In this document: positions 32,316-40,388 of the stretch, piece after piece
Layout of the letters: each line of letters starts with the position of its first letter
How positions within the stretch are numbered: position 1 is the stretch's first letter
NCBI GenBank assembly: GCA_046330455.1
Contig: JAXLSU010000001.1
Span: 124,001-188,000 of the forward strand
DNA: 64,000 bases
Direction of reading: 5' to 3'
Source of the DNA: CAVQXR01 sp046330455
Lineage (GTDB): Bacteria; Actinomycetota; Thermoleophilia; Gaiellales; Gaiellaceae
The notes under the pieces: model-generated
What the model saw: the letters and a program-made list of their open reading frames with translations, nothing else
Told to the model about the DNA's origin: nothing
The model's database searches: none
Position numbers and translations under genes: made by a program

Positions 32316-33267
32316 GCCGCTCCCGGTCTCGATCCTCACCGGGTTCCTCGGGAGCGGCAAGACGACCCTGCTCTCGCGGCTGCTCGGACACCCGAGGATG
32401 GGCGAGACCGCGGTGATCGTCAACGAGCTCGGCGAGGTTGCGATCGACCACCATCTGCTGCGTCGGGTGGACGAGCGGACGGTCGTGCTCGCGAGCGGGT
32501 GTGTCTGCTGCACGCTGCGCGGTGACCTGGCCGACGAGCTTCGAGACCTGCTCGACCGTCGTACGCGCCGTGAGCTGCCACCGTTTCGCCGGGTCGTTCT
32601 CGAGACGACGGGCCTCGCAGACCCCGGGCCGATCCTCTCCACCCTCGTCTCCGAGCCGATGCTGCGCCACCAGTTCGCGGTCGAGGCCGTCGTCACGACC
32701 GTCGACGCCGTCGCCGGGCTCGAGACCGGCAGGCGACGCCGGGAGTGGGCGCAACAGGCGGCCGCTGCCGACCGGCTCGTCGTCACGAAGGGCGACCTCG
32801 CCGGGAGGGCCCGTGTCGATGCTCTCTGCGAGGAGCTGGGGCGGATCAACCCTGCGGCCGACGTCCTCGAGGTGGCCTTCGGCGCCGTCGACCCTCGCCG
32901 GCTCTTCGGTGGTCGCTGCAAGCTCGCCGGCCGGGCGGCCGCGCAGGTCGACCATGCCCACACCGACGTTGTCCGCTCCTTCGCGCTCGAGCTCGACCGA
33001 CCGCTCGACTGGGCGGCCTTCGGGGTCTGGCTCACGATGCTGCTCCAGAGTCGCGGGGTCGACATCCTCCGGGTCAAGGGGCTCCTCAACACGGGAGGAC
33101 CCGGGCCGGTGCTCGTCAACGGCGTCCAGCACGTCGTCTACCCGCCCGAGCATCTGCCGCGCTGGCCGGACGGCGATCGGCGCTCCCGCCTCGTCTTCAT
33201 CGCGCGCGACGTCGAGCCCGGCGCCCTGCGAGCCTCGCTCGAGGCGTTCGCCGCTCTCCGCGGCTGA
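32308..33267 (+). CDS. CobW/COG0523 family metal-chaperone GTPase
   Basis: G-domain motifs are present: Walker A GFLGSGKTTLLSRLL, the metal-binding CXCC in SGCVCCTLRGDLADEL, ETTGLADPGPIL, and the base-binding TKGD in VVTKGDLAG (a variant of NKxD). A CobW C-terminal domain follows (RSFALELDRPLDWAAFGVWL). COG0523 GTPases deliver zinc, cobalt or iron to target enzymes. Adjacent metal-dependent hydrolases (M20 and NodB types) are possible clients. The gene ends in ALRG-stop inside a copy of the hairpin repeat. Confidence 0.9.
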   Translation: MARPLPVSILTGFLGSGKTTLLSRLLGHPRMGETAVIVNELGEVAIDHHLLRRVDERTVVLASGCVCCTLRGDLADELRDLLDRRTRRELPPFRRVVLETTGLADPGPILSTLVSEPMLRHQFAVEAVVTTVDAVAGLETGRRRREWAQQAAAADRLVVTKGDLAGRARVDALCEELGRINPAADVLEVAFGAVDPRRLFGGRCKLAGRAAAQVDHAHTDVVRSFALELDRPLDWAAFGVWLTMLLQSRGVDILRVKGLLNTGGPGPVLVNGVQHVVYPPEHLPRWPDGDRRSRLVFIARDVEPGALRASLEAFAALRG

Positions 33268-33297
33268 CGGCGCGGCTCGGCCGCGCCGGACCCGCGT
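33258..33297 (+). repeat. partial third copy of the GGCGCGGC-hairpin repeat
   Basis: Forty bases, from CCGCGGCTGACGG to GACCCGCGT, match the units at 30782-30923. The copy starts within the CobW gene and includes its TGA stop codon (33265-33267). Confidence 0.85.
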
Positions 33298-33326
33298 GGG
33301 ACGGCGAGACGTTCCTTCGGTCGGGA

Positions 33327-33352
33327 TGTAGGGGCGGGATCTCATCCCGCCC
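33327..33352 (+). repeat. dispersed GTAGGGGC-type palindromic repeat
   Basis: TGTAGGGGCGGGAT-CTC-ATCCCGCCC, a perfect nine-base stem, 30 bases after the partial hairpin repeat. The order of the two repeat types is the same as at 30.8-31.0 kb. Confidence 0.8.
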
Positions 33353-33384
33353 GCTCTTGGCCGCCCGCTCGCCGGTTGCCGGCC

Positions 33385-33522
33385 CTAGTCCCGGCGGTGG
33401 AGCTCTTCCTCGACGCCGCGCTTCACGCCCTTCGCTCCCTGCCCGAGACGCTTCCAGCGCTCGGTGTTCAGCAGGAACAGGAGCACGACCATGAGGACGA
33501 TCGCTCCGACGACGATCAGCAC
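33385..33522 (-). CDS. small TatA-like single-span membrane protein
   Basis: The 45-residue frame has an N-terminal membrane helix (MLIVVGAIVLMVVLLFLL) and a charged amphipathic helix (ERWKRLGQGAKGVKRGVEEE). This order is that of TatA-type proteins, but the Phe-Gly hinge of TatA is missing, so the resemblance may be only architectural. The GTG start has no evident ribosome-binding site. It occupies most of the 331-base gap between the CobW gene and the permease gene; the rest is repeats. Confidence 0.4.
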   Translation of the reverse strand: MLIVVGAIVLMVVLLFLLNTERWKRLGQGAKGVKRGVEEELHRRD

Positions 33523-33598
33523 GGTGGGAGTCTACTGCCTCCTGCTGCTAGCACTCGTGGCGGTATCGCGTGGGGACCTGGCGCGGACGACGGCGGGT

Positions 33599-35497
33599 CT
33601 ATTCGGATCGGATCAGCTCTGGCGAGATCCGGGGGCTGGCGGCGATCACGGTGAGCGCGGCGATTGCGAATGAGGCCACGATTCCGATTGCGCCGAGGGT
33701 TGCGGCCTGCTGCCATGGCGGCGGCAACGCTGCACTGTCGAGTTGGAGGAACGTTGCGCCTGCGAGGAGTCCTGCGACTGTAGCGAGGAGGCAGCCGAGG
33801 GTGGTGGGGAGGGCTGCCTCGAGCCATTGGGCGCGGCGGAGCAGTGAGGGAGGCACGCCTGCGAGCTGGAGCGAGGCTACCTCCCGGCGGCGGGCTACGG
33901 CCCTGTCGATGGCTGCGACCCCGAAGGCAAGTAGCCCGAGGGAGAGGATGACTGCGGCTAGGGCCCAGACGAGGCTGCGCAGGCTCGCGACGAAGTCGTA
34001 GCTCTCCCAGTCGGCACCGCTATCCGGCTGGATGCCGGCTGCGAGCAGGTGATCCCTCAGATCGCGGCCGGGATCCGCGGTCAGGAGCAGCGTGCGGTCG
34101 GTGCGGGCGACTAGGTCGTTGATCCCTGGTGTTCTCGGGGGGAGCAGGATGCTGGCATGGAGCGGCTCGATCGGCTGGGCAGGATTGTTGTCGGGAAGGC
34201 CTTCGCCCGACAGCTCGTGGCGCGGGAGCGGTAGCGTGAGCTCTGTCTCGAGCCGCTGTCCTTGCTGGACGGCCCATAGGGTCAGGCGGTTTTTTGAGGG
34301 CTCCCAGCTTCGGAGGAGAACGACGGGGCGACCCTCAACACAGCCCTGTAGGCCTGGGGCGAAGCCGGCGAGTTGGGCGCAGGTAGCCACGATTGCGGTG
34401 CAGTGGTCCCATCGAGTTGGGCCGCAGCGACCATGCAAAATGGGGATGGTGGTGACAGTACGTACGCCGTCGACGAGCAGTGCGCTCGCTGCCACCCGCT
34501 TTGCGGTGCGCGCCGGCACCGTGACGGTGTTTCGTTGTTCGTCGAGGAGCTGCGCCGCCGCGGCACGGTATTGCGGGGTGCTCTCGAAGTTCACGACGAC
34601 TGCGCGCGCTCCGACGACAAGGAAGAGCCCGATCACCAACGCGCTCACGACCCGGTTCATCGAGGCCGGCTGCGCCTGTAGCCTGCGCGCTGTAACCATG
34701 GCGGTCGGACCGCTGAAGACCTTCAGGATCAGATCGGCGAGCAGGCGCACGAAGACGGGTACGACGGCGATGATGCCGATGCCGATCAGCCCTATGGCTG
34801 CGAACAATGCGACGACCGTCGAGTCGCCGATGCCCTTGGTCGGGTCAGCGCGGTAGACGAGCAGGCACAGGCCCAAGCCAATCGCCAGCGGTAGGGCACG
34901 CCAGGGGGAGGGTCGTTTGGTGTCCGCTCGCCGTGACCTGGTGAGAGACGTCCGCATGTCGAGCCGTTGCGGGAGGGCGGCGAGCGCCATGATCGTCAGC
35001 GGCACGGCGCACACCGCGAGCAGCTGCCAGGCTGTTGAGGGCGCCAGGTCGTCGGCCCGCCAGCTCCGACCGGCCACATGGACAGAGGCGAGCAAGGGCC
35101 GGGCGAGCCAGAATACGGCCCAGCCGAGGACTGCTCCGACTGACGCGGCGGTTCCTGCCTCGACGGCGGCGACCGCCCGTGTCTGGAGGGGCGAGAGTCC
35201 GAGCAACCGCAGGTTGGCCAGGCGCCTGTCCCGGATGGACGCAGATAGGCGACCGGCCGTGGCGGCGAGGGTGAGCGTTGGCAGCGCGATGGCGGCCACG
35301 ACTGCCGCGAGCAGGCGGCGCATCTCGCTGGCCTGGTAGAGCCCTGGGACGCTGGCCTGCTCTGCGGCGGCGATCGCCCCTACCGTCACCAGCATGAGCG
35401 TGCCGATGGCGGCTGCTAACAGAACCAGGCCGGAGCGCAGACGTTGACCAGGAGCCGCCCAAGCGAGCCGCGCGCCGAGCGCGACGACCGGCCTCAT
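33599..35497 (-). CDS. FtsX-like ABC transporter permease
   Basis: The 632-residue protein has an N-terminal membrane helix, a long extracellular part (about residues 285-480) and blocks of three membrane spans characteristic of MacB/FtsX permeases (LAAVVAAIALPTLTLAATAG; AVILSLGLLAFGVAAIDRAVARRREVASLQLAGVP). Both halves carry the family motif RRREVASLQLAGV / DRRLANLRLLGLS. It would act in extrusion or envelope remodelling with the ATPase whose gene overlaps it (four bases). Codon choice is less GC-extreme than the surrounding genes. Confidence 0.88.
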   Translation of the reverse strand: MRPVVALGARLAWAAPGQRLRSGLVLLAAAIGTLMLVTVGAIAAAEQASVPGLYQASEMRRLLAAVVAAIALPTLTLAATAGRLSASIRDRRLANLRLLGLSPLQTRAVAAVEAGTAASVGAVLGWAVFWLARPLLASVHVAGRSWRADDLAPSTAWQLLAVCAVPLTIMALAALPQRLDMRTSLTRSRRADTKRPSPWRALPLAIGLGLCLLVYRADPTKGIGDSTVVALFAAIGLIGIGIIAVVPVFVRLLADLILKVFSGPTAMVTARRLQAQPASMNRVVSALVIGLFLVVGARAVVVNFESTPQYRAAAAQLLDEQRNTVTVPARTAKRVAASALLVDGVRTVTTIPILHGRCGPTRWDHCTAIVATCAQLAGFAPGLQGCVEGRPVVLLRSWEPSKNRLTLWAVQQGQRLETELTLPLPRHELSGEGLPDNNPAQPIEPLHASILLPPRTPGINDLVARTDRTLLLTADPGRDLRDHLLAAGIQPDSGADWESYDFVASLRSLVWALAAVILSLGLLAFGVAAIDRAVARRREVASLQLAGVPPSLLRRAQWLEAALPTTLGCLLATVAGLLAGATFLQLDSAALPPPWQQAATLGAIGIVASFAIAALTVIAASPRISPELIRSE

Positions 35498-36174
35498 CTC
35501 GCCGCCGCCGCTGCGTCCAGCCGGCCGTCCCGGATGGTCACGAGCTCATCAAGGTGCGAGGCGACCATGTTGCTGTGCGTCACGAGGAGCAGCGCCGCGC
35601 CGAGCCGGCCGGTCAGAGACGTCATTGCATCCAACACGACCTCGGCGCTCACGGTGTCAAGCGATCCTGTCGGCTCGTCAGCGAGCACAATGGGAGGCTC
35701 GTGCACGAGCGCGCGGGCGACCGCGGCCCGTTGTGCCTGACCGCCCGACACAGCGCCGGCGCGGGAGTCGGCAACATCGGCTACCCCGAGTGCGTCCAGC
35801 ATCTCGAAGGCGCGAGCCCCCGCGTCGCGGGCGTTGTGGCCGAGCAACTGGAGGGGCAGCATGACGTTCTCGATGAGCGTGAGTTCAGGGACCAAGTCGC
35901 CGAACTGGAAAACAATGCCCATTCGTCGCAGACGGAGGCGGCTGCGGGCTGCCTCGCTGAGCCGGTCGACGCGGATGCCCTCGAGGTGAACCTCACCGGC
36001 GTCGGGGCGAATCACGCCGGCCAAGCAGTGAAGCAGCGAGGACTTACCGGAACCCGAAGGGCCCATGAGCGCAACCCGCTGACCGGCTTCGAGCGCAATA
36101 TCGCAGCCGAGCAGGGCTGGCGTGTCCCCGTATGAGAGACGGACACCGCGGCCTTCGAGAACGACGTCAGCCAC
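35494..36174 (-). CDS. ABC transporter ATPase (MacB/LolD type)
   Basis: All ATPase motifs are present: Walker A ALMGPSGSGKSSLLHCLAG, Q-loop GIVFQFGDLVPELT, signature VSGGQAQRAAVARAL, Walker B PIVLADEPTGSLD and the switch His in LVTHSNMV. The GTG at 36174 is chosen because it precedes VADVVLEGRGVRLSYG, the normal start of the domain; it overlaps the end of the PadR gene by eight bases. It partners the FtsX-like permease. Confidence 0.92.
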   Translation of the reverse strand: MADVVLEGRGVRLSYGDTPALLGCDIALEAGQRVALMGPSGSGKSSLLHCLAGVIRPDAGEVHLEGIRVDRLSEAARSRLRLRRMGIVFQFGDLVPELTLIENVMLPLQLLGHNARDAGARAFEMLDALGVADVADSRAGAVSGGQAQRAAVARALVHEPPIVLADEPTGSLDTVSAEVVLDAMTSLTGRLGAALLLVTHSNMVASHLDELVTIRDGRLDAAAAAR

Positions 36175-36703
36175 GATGTGCTTGCTGGAGCTGCTTGCCG
36201 ATGGTGTCGAGACGCTGACCAGACTGCTCGATCCAGCGGAGGTCGGCATCGAGGTGAGCGAGCTCGTATGTGACTGCTAGCAGGTCCGCAGCTGCTGCCC
36301 GCTTCCGTTCGCGTTGCAGAACGCGCATGCGCGCAAGGTGGGCCTGCCGCTGGCGGTCGAGTACCTCCTCAGCAGCCCGGCCGGAGAGCAAGGCCACCGT
36401 GACCCGCGCGTAAAGCGAGCTCACGGCGAAGATCTCGGGATCCTGCGGCCGAAAGATCCAGTCTTCCACCGTGGCCACCCCCGCAGAAGTGATGCGGTAG
36501 CGTCGGCGCTCGGGTCCGCCACCAGCCTCGACCTCGAGCACCTCCGCGAAGCCGTTCCTCTGGAACCGGGCGAGCGAGGAGTACACCTGTCCGAACGCCA
36601 GCGGTCGCTTGCGAGCGAACCAGGTGTCGTACTTGTGCTTCAGGTCGTAGCCGTGCGCAGGCTCCCGCTCGAGCAGCGCAAGCAGCGTCGAAGACGTGGA
36701 CAC
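36167..36703 (-). CDS. PadR family transcriptional regulator
   Basis: The winged-helix domain reads LLALLEREPAHGYDLKHKYD, then FGQVYSSLARFQRNGFAEV and PERRRYRITSAGVATVEDW. A Vir-type C-terminal helical domain follows (178 residues in all). The GTG at 36703 lies about eight bases after a possible -10 (TATAGT on this strand), so the message may be leaderless. The palindrome just upstream is a typical PadR operator, implying autoregulation of the whole transporter operon. Confidence 0.88.
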   Translation of the reverse strand: MSTSSTLLALLEREPAHGYDLKHKYDTWFARKRPLAFGQVYSSLARFQRNGFAEVLEVEAGGGPERRRYRITSAGVATVEDWIFRPQDPEIFAVSSLYARVTVALLSGRAAEEVLDRQRQAHLARMRVLQRERKRAAAADLLAVTYELAHLDADLRWIEQSGQRLDTIGKQLQQAHRG

Positions 36704-36711
36704 ACGGCAAC

Positions 36712-36728
36712 TATACACTCGCTGTATA
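36712..36728 (-). promoter_or_regulatory. PadR-type operator and -10 region
   Basis: TATACA-N5-TGTATA inverted repeat, nine bases upstream of the regulator start, overlapping a -10-like TATAGT on the minus strand. A repressor bound here would block the PadR-ABC-FtsX operon. Confidence 0.65.
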
Positions 36729-36803
36729 CATTGAGCGACGAGTGAGAGCCCAGCAACAGCCACGACGTACTCCGGCGGCTCTGGCGCCGAAGCACTCAAA
36801 CCA

Positions 36804-37532
36804 CTAGATCGTCAGCCCGGTGAAGCGGGACAGCTCGGTCGAGATCCGGAACATCTGCCCTGTCAGCAGGAGCACCCCGAACGCGATCAGCAACGAGGCC
36901 GACACGAGGCGGACGGCCCGCCAGTGGCGCCGGATGAAGCCGGTCCAGGAGAGCGTTCGCGTGAAGGCGAGACCCGCGAGCAGGAACGGCACGCCGAGGC
37001 CGAGCGAGTAGACGCCGAGCAGGATCGCGCCACGGGTCGGGCCGGAGCCGCCGAGCGAGAGGGTCAGGATCGCAGCGAGCGTGGGCCCGAGGCACGGGGT
37101 CCAGCCGACGGCGAACGCGACGCCGGTCAGTCCCGAGGTCAGATAGGTGCCGCCTTCGGCGACGTGCAGCCGCTTCTCCATGGCGAGCAGCCGTGGCAGC
37201 GGCACGCCCGCGTAGACGAGCCCGGCGAGGATCACGAAGCTCCCCGCGATCACCTCGAGCGTCTGGCGGTGGACGAGCAGCGCGTTGCCGAAGTACCCGG
37301 CGCCCGCGCCGAGGAGGACGAACATGATCGTGAACCCGAGCACGAACATCGCGGTGAGCGACACGACCCGGCGCGACGGCGCTCCGAGCTGGTCGAACGT
37401 CGCCCCCGAGACGAAGCAGACGTAGCCGGGGACGAGCGGCAGCACGCACGGTGAGATGAACGAGACGAAGCCGGCGGCGAAGGCGAGCAGCAACCCACCG
37501 GCGTTCAGCTCGATCGTGCGCGCGAGGATCAC
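36804..37532 (-). CDS. ccdA: CcdA-type membrane electron carrier
   Basis: Six membrane spans with the paired redox cysteines of CcdA in FISPCVLPLVPGYVCF and AVGWTPCLGPTLAAIL. It moves reducing equivalents from cytoplasmic thioredoxin to extracellular thioredoxin-like proteins, usually for cytochrome c maturation. The GTG start overlaps the stop of the TlpA-like gene, its expected electron acceptor. Length is 242. Confidence 0.92.
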   Translation of the reverse strand: MILARTIELNAGGLLLAFAAGFVSFISPCVLPLVPGYVCFVSGATFDQLGAPSRRVVSLTAMFVLGFTIMFVLLGAGAGYFGNALLVHRQTLEVIAGSFVILAGLVYAGVPLPRLLAMEKRLHVAEGGTYLTSGLTGVAFAVGWTPCLGPTLAAILTLSLGGSGPTRGAILLGVYSLGLGVPFLLAGLAFTRTLSWTGFIRRHWRAVRLVSASLLIAFGVLLLTGQMFRISTELSRFTGLTI

Positions 37533-38176
37533 GTGCCGTCGGTGGTGCTCAGGCCGAGACCCTGCTCGAAGCCGGCGACGTCGGTGCCGCCCACGACCTG
37601 TCCCGTGATCCGGTGCTCGGCGTCCAGGAAGAACGTGGTCGGCATCCCGATCACGCCGAGCTGCCGCTGGATCTCGCCGTCCGCATCGGTGATGCTCGGC
37701 CAGTCGAAGCCGATCTCCTGCTGAAGCTCTCGCGCGTCGCTCGCCGCGTCCTGGAGGTTGATCCCGACGATCTGGATCTCGGGGTGTGCCCGTGCGAGCT
37801 CCATGAGCGCCGGGAGCTCATCCCGGCACGGTGGGCACCACGAGGCCCAGAAGTTGAGGACGATCGGCTTGCCGGCGAACTCGGCGAGGCTCACGGTCTT
37901 CCCGGTGGTCGGATCGACGCCGTTGAGCGTGAGCGCCCCCTCGGGCGTTCCGGCGGGCGCCGAGCCGACCTCGCCCAGCTCCGGCGTCGAGACCGCAGTC
38001 GCGCTCTCCCCCGGCGCGGCCGTCGACGCCGCGCCGCATGCCGACGCGGCAGCGGCGGCGAGCAACACGGCGAGCACCGCGAGCGCGGCCGGACCATGCG
38101 CTACGCAGGCCCGCAGGCGCTGTCGGCGCGAGATTCCGGTCAGGATCGCTCCCTCCTCGAGTACGGGCGGGCTCAT
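37529..38176 (-). CDS. TlpA/ResA-like thioredoxin lipoprotein
   Basis: An N-terminal hydrophobic helix ends in a lipobox-like ASACGAAS, placing the protein outside the membrane. The thioredoxin domain has the active site NFWASWCPPCRDELPALM and the cis-Pro loop GMPTTFFLDAEHRI. It would receive electrons from CcdA and reduce apocytochrome c or other exported thiols. The ATG at 38176 gives 215 residues; the longer frame upstream lacks signal features. It is divergent from the MarP-like protease gene. Confidence 0.9.
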   Translation of the reverse strand: MSPPVLEEGAILTGISRRQRLRACVAHGPAALAVLAVLLAAAAASACGAASTAAPGESATAVSTPELGEVGSAPAGTPEGALTLNGVDPTTGKTVSLAEFAGKPIVLNFWASWCPPCRDELPALMELARAHPEIQIVGINLQDAASDARELQQEIGFDWPSITDADGEIQRQLGVIGMPTTFFLDAEHRITGQVVGGTDVAGFEQGLGLSTTDGT

Positions 38177-38258
38177 GCCCGATGCTAGCTTCCTGATGGT
38201 GCCCGAACACGCTGACTTCCGTACGACGTCCTGCTGAGCGCTCACGATTGCGTCGACG

Positions 38259-39392
38259 GTGAACTGGGTCGACGTCCTCGTGCTCGTCTGGGTGGCGCTA
38301 TCGGCGCTCGTCGGCTACCAGCGCGGCCTCGTCGGGCAGGTGCTCTCCCTTGCCGGCCTGGCGATCGGGGCGCTCGTCGGCTCCCGCCTCGCCCCGTTCG
38401 TGCTCCCGGACGGCAAGGCCTCTCCGTGGGTGCCGTTCGCGAGCCTGATCGGTGCGATCATCGGAGCGATCCTGTTCCAGACGGCTGCCCGCTATCTCTC
38501 GGGGACGTTCCGGGGAACAGTGCTGCGCGGGCCGTTCAGGCTGGTCGACGCGGCCGGTGGGACCGTGGTCGGTGCGATGCTCGGGATCGCCGTGGTCTGG
38601 CTCGCCGGCGTCGTTGCGCTTCAGATCGGCCAGGACAGCGCCCGCCGCACGGTTCAGGGCTCCATGGTCGTCTCGAACCTCGTGGACGTCGTTCCGCCGG
38701 ACGACGTGCTCCAGGCGCTCGCCCGCTTCGATCCGCTGCCGCTCGTTGCGTCGAGGCCGGACCTCCAGCTTCCGCCGCCGGACCCGACGGTGCTCGCGAA
38801 TCCCGTCGCCGAGCGCGCCGCGGCGAGTGTCGTGAAGATCCACGGCGCCGCGTGCGGCCTGAACGTCCAGGGCTCGGGCTGGGTCGTACGGCCCGGCCTC
38901 GTCGCGACGAACGCCCACGTGATCGCAGGCGTGAAGCACCCGCGGATCCTCGCTCCGAACGACCAGGTGCTTCGAGGTCAGGTCGTCTACCTCGACGTCA
39001 AGGACGACGTCGCCCTTCTCGCCGCGCCCGAGCTTCGGCTGCGCCCGCTCCGCCTCTCCGACGAGCCGCCCGATCGCGACAGCGTCGTGCTGCTCGGATA
39101 CCCGGAGGACGGAGCGCTGACGAGCATCGCCGGCTCGGCCGGGCGCCCGCGCAAGATCCTGACCCGCGACGCCTACGGCGAGAAGATCCGCCTGCGCACG
39201 GTCGTCCCGCTCCGTGGCACGGTCAGGCACGGGGATAGCGGCGGGCCGGTCGTGAGCGAGACCGGTGACGTCGTCGCGATGATCGCGGCTGCCGCCAGGG
39301 AGGGCAGCGGCGGCTTCGGCGTGCCCGTCTCGGAGATCGAGCAGGGGCTCGAGTCGGAGCTCGAACCGGTCGGATCCGGCCCCTGCGTCTAG
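38259..39392 (+). CDS. MarP-like membrane serine protease (CvpA plus trypsin domains)
   Basis: Residues 1-165 form a CvpA domain with four membrane spans (VDVLVLVWVALSALVGYQRG; RLVDAAGGTVVGAMLGIAVV). The C-terminal extracellular trypsin-like domain has His in GLVATNAHVIAGV, Asp in VKDDVALLAAP and Ser in VRHGDSGGPVVS. The design and length (377) match mycobacterial MarP (Rv3671c), which protects against acid and oxidative stress. No target protein is visible nearby. Confidence 0.92.
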   Translation: MNWVDVLVLVWVALSALVGYQRGLVGQVLSLAGLAIGALVGSRLAPFVLPDGKASPWVPFASLIGAIIGAILFQTAARYLSGTFRGTVLRGPFRLVDAAGGTVVGAMLGIAVVWLAGVVALQIGQDSARRTVQGSMVVSNLVDVVPPDDVLQALARFDPLPLVASRPDLQLPPPDPTVLANPVAERAAASVVKIHGAACGLNVQGSGWVVRPGLVATNAHVIAGVKHPRILAPNDQVLRGQVVYLDVKDDVALLAAPELRLRPLRLSDEPPDRDSVVLLGYPEDGALTSIAGSAGRPRKILTRDAYGEKIRLRTVVPLRGTVRHGDSGGPVVSETGDVVAMIAAAAREGSGGFGVPVSEIEQGLESELEPVGSGPCV

Positions 39393-40033
39393 GCGAGCGC
39401 CCGGTCGTGCAGGGCGGCGGCCGCCGTGGCCGTGGATCTCGTCGCCGCCGCGACGGCGAGCGCGCCCGCGAAGGCATAGCCCGCGATCCACAGGGCGCTG
39501 GGCTCGCCGTCGACGGCCGCTCCCCAACCGAGCGCCAGGATCGCGGCCAGGGAGATCGTCGCCGACATCGAGACGATTCCGGCGGTCACGAGCATAAGTG
39601 CCAGGCGTCGGCGTCTCGCGAGCGCAGCCGCCACGCCCGCGAGCGCGAGAGCGGCGGTAGCGAGCAGCAGCATCGCGATCGCGTCCTGCTGCGCTGCGGG
39701 CGCGAACCCGTCGGGCCAGGCGACTCCCGCCGGTGATGTCCCCCAGGCGGGCGGCAGCAGGCCGTGCGGGAGCGGGAAGGCGATCAGCACGGCGGGCACG
39801 AGCGCGGCGAGCAGCAGGAGCGCGCTACGCCGGATCGCGCTCGCCGCCGCCGTGGTACGGAGCTCGCGGGCGAGCTCGCGGGCAGAGCCGAAGCGTGCAA
39901 GCGCCCCGCCGTCGCCGTGCGTCTTCGCCGACTCGCGCAGATGGTCTTCCACCTCCGCCAGGATCCGTGCCCGGATCGAGCGCGGGAGCGCGCGTCCGAG
40001 CTCGTCCAGGTACTCGTCGATCCCGTTGCTCAC
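39389..40033 (-). CDS. HAAS-domain membrane protein
   Basis: The first 75 residues are a HAAS-type helical domain (IDEYLDELGRALPRSIRARI, then LAEVEDHLRESA), followed by four to five membrane spans. HAAS proteins are usually encoded directly after a PadR repressor and are thought to act with it in membrane stress control. Here the GTG start overlaps the PadR stop by four bases. The start at 40033 is chosen for that overlap. Confidence 0.78.
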   Translation of the reverse strand: MSNGIDEYLDELGRALPRSIRARILAEVEDHLRESAKTHGDGGALARFGSARELARELRTTAAASAIRRSALLLLAALVPAVLIAFPLPHGLLPPAWGTSPAGVAWPDGFAPAAQQDAIAMLLLATAALALAGVAAALARRRRLALMLVTAGIVSMSATISLAAILALGWGAAVDGEPSALWIAGYAFAGALAVAAATRSTATAAAALHDRALA

Positions 40034-40347
40034 GTGACTCCTGTCAGCACGGCGTCGATCGCGCCGGCGAAGCGGCGCCACTCCTTCGCCTCGGCAGAGA
40101 GGGTGACTCGCCCGCGGCGCGTCAGCTCGTAGGTCCGACGCTTCCGCCCGGTCTCGGCGGACCAGGCGCTGCGCAGCAGGCCGCGCTCCTCCAGCCGGTG
40201 CAGGGCCGGGTAGACGCTTCCCTCCGGGAAGTCGAACGTACCCGCGCTTCGGCCGCGCAGTCGCTCCATCACGAGATAGCCGTGCGCCGGGCCTTCATCG
40301 AGGGTGGCAAGCACGAGCAGGTCGAGGTGGCCGCGCGGTTCGTTCAT
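40030..40347 (-). CDS. PadR family regulator (short form)
   Basis: The 105-residue protein is essentially one winged helix: HLDLLVLATLDEGPAHGYLV, FPEGSVYPALHRLEERGLL, RRTYELTRRGRVTL. Promoter placement suggests a message that starts within a few bases of the ATG (leaderless). It probably represses its own operon with the HAAS protein. Confidence 0.9.
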   Translation of the reverse strand: MNEPRGHLDLLVLATLDEGPAHGYLVMERLRGRSAGTFDFPEGSVYPALHRLEERGLLRSAWSAETGRKRRTYELTRRGRVTLSAEAKEWRRFAGAIDAVLTGVT

Positions 40348-40355
40348 ACTTAGTT

Positions 40356-40384
40356 ATTCTAGGTAAAGAGTCTCTAGGTGTCAA
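40356..40384 (-). promoter_or_regulatory. near-consensus sigma-70 promoter for the PadR/HAAS operon
   Basis: On the minus strand TTGACA (40384-40379) and TAGAAT (40361-40356) are separated by 17 bases; transcription would start about two bases before the ATG at 40347. The spacer contains the palindrome AGAG-A-CTCT and two CCTAGA boxes, candidate PadR contacts. Confidence 0.75.
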
Positions 40385-40388
40385 GCCC

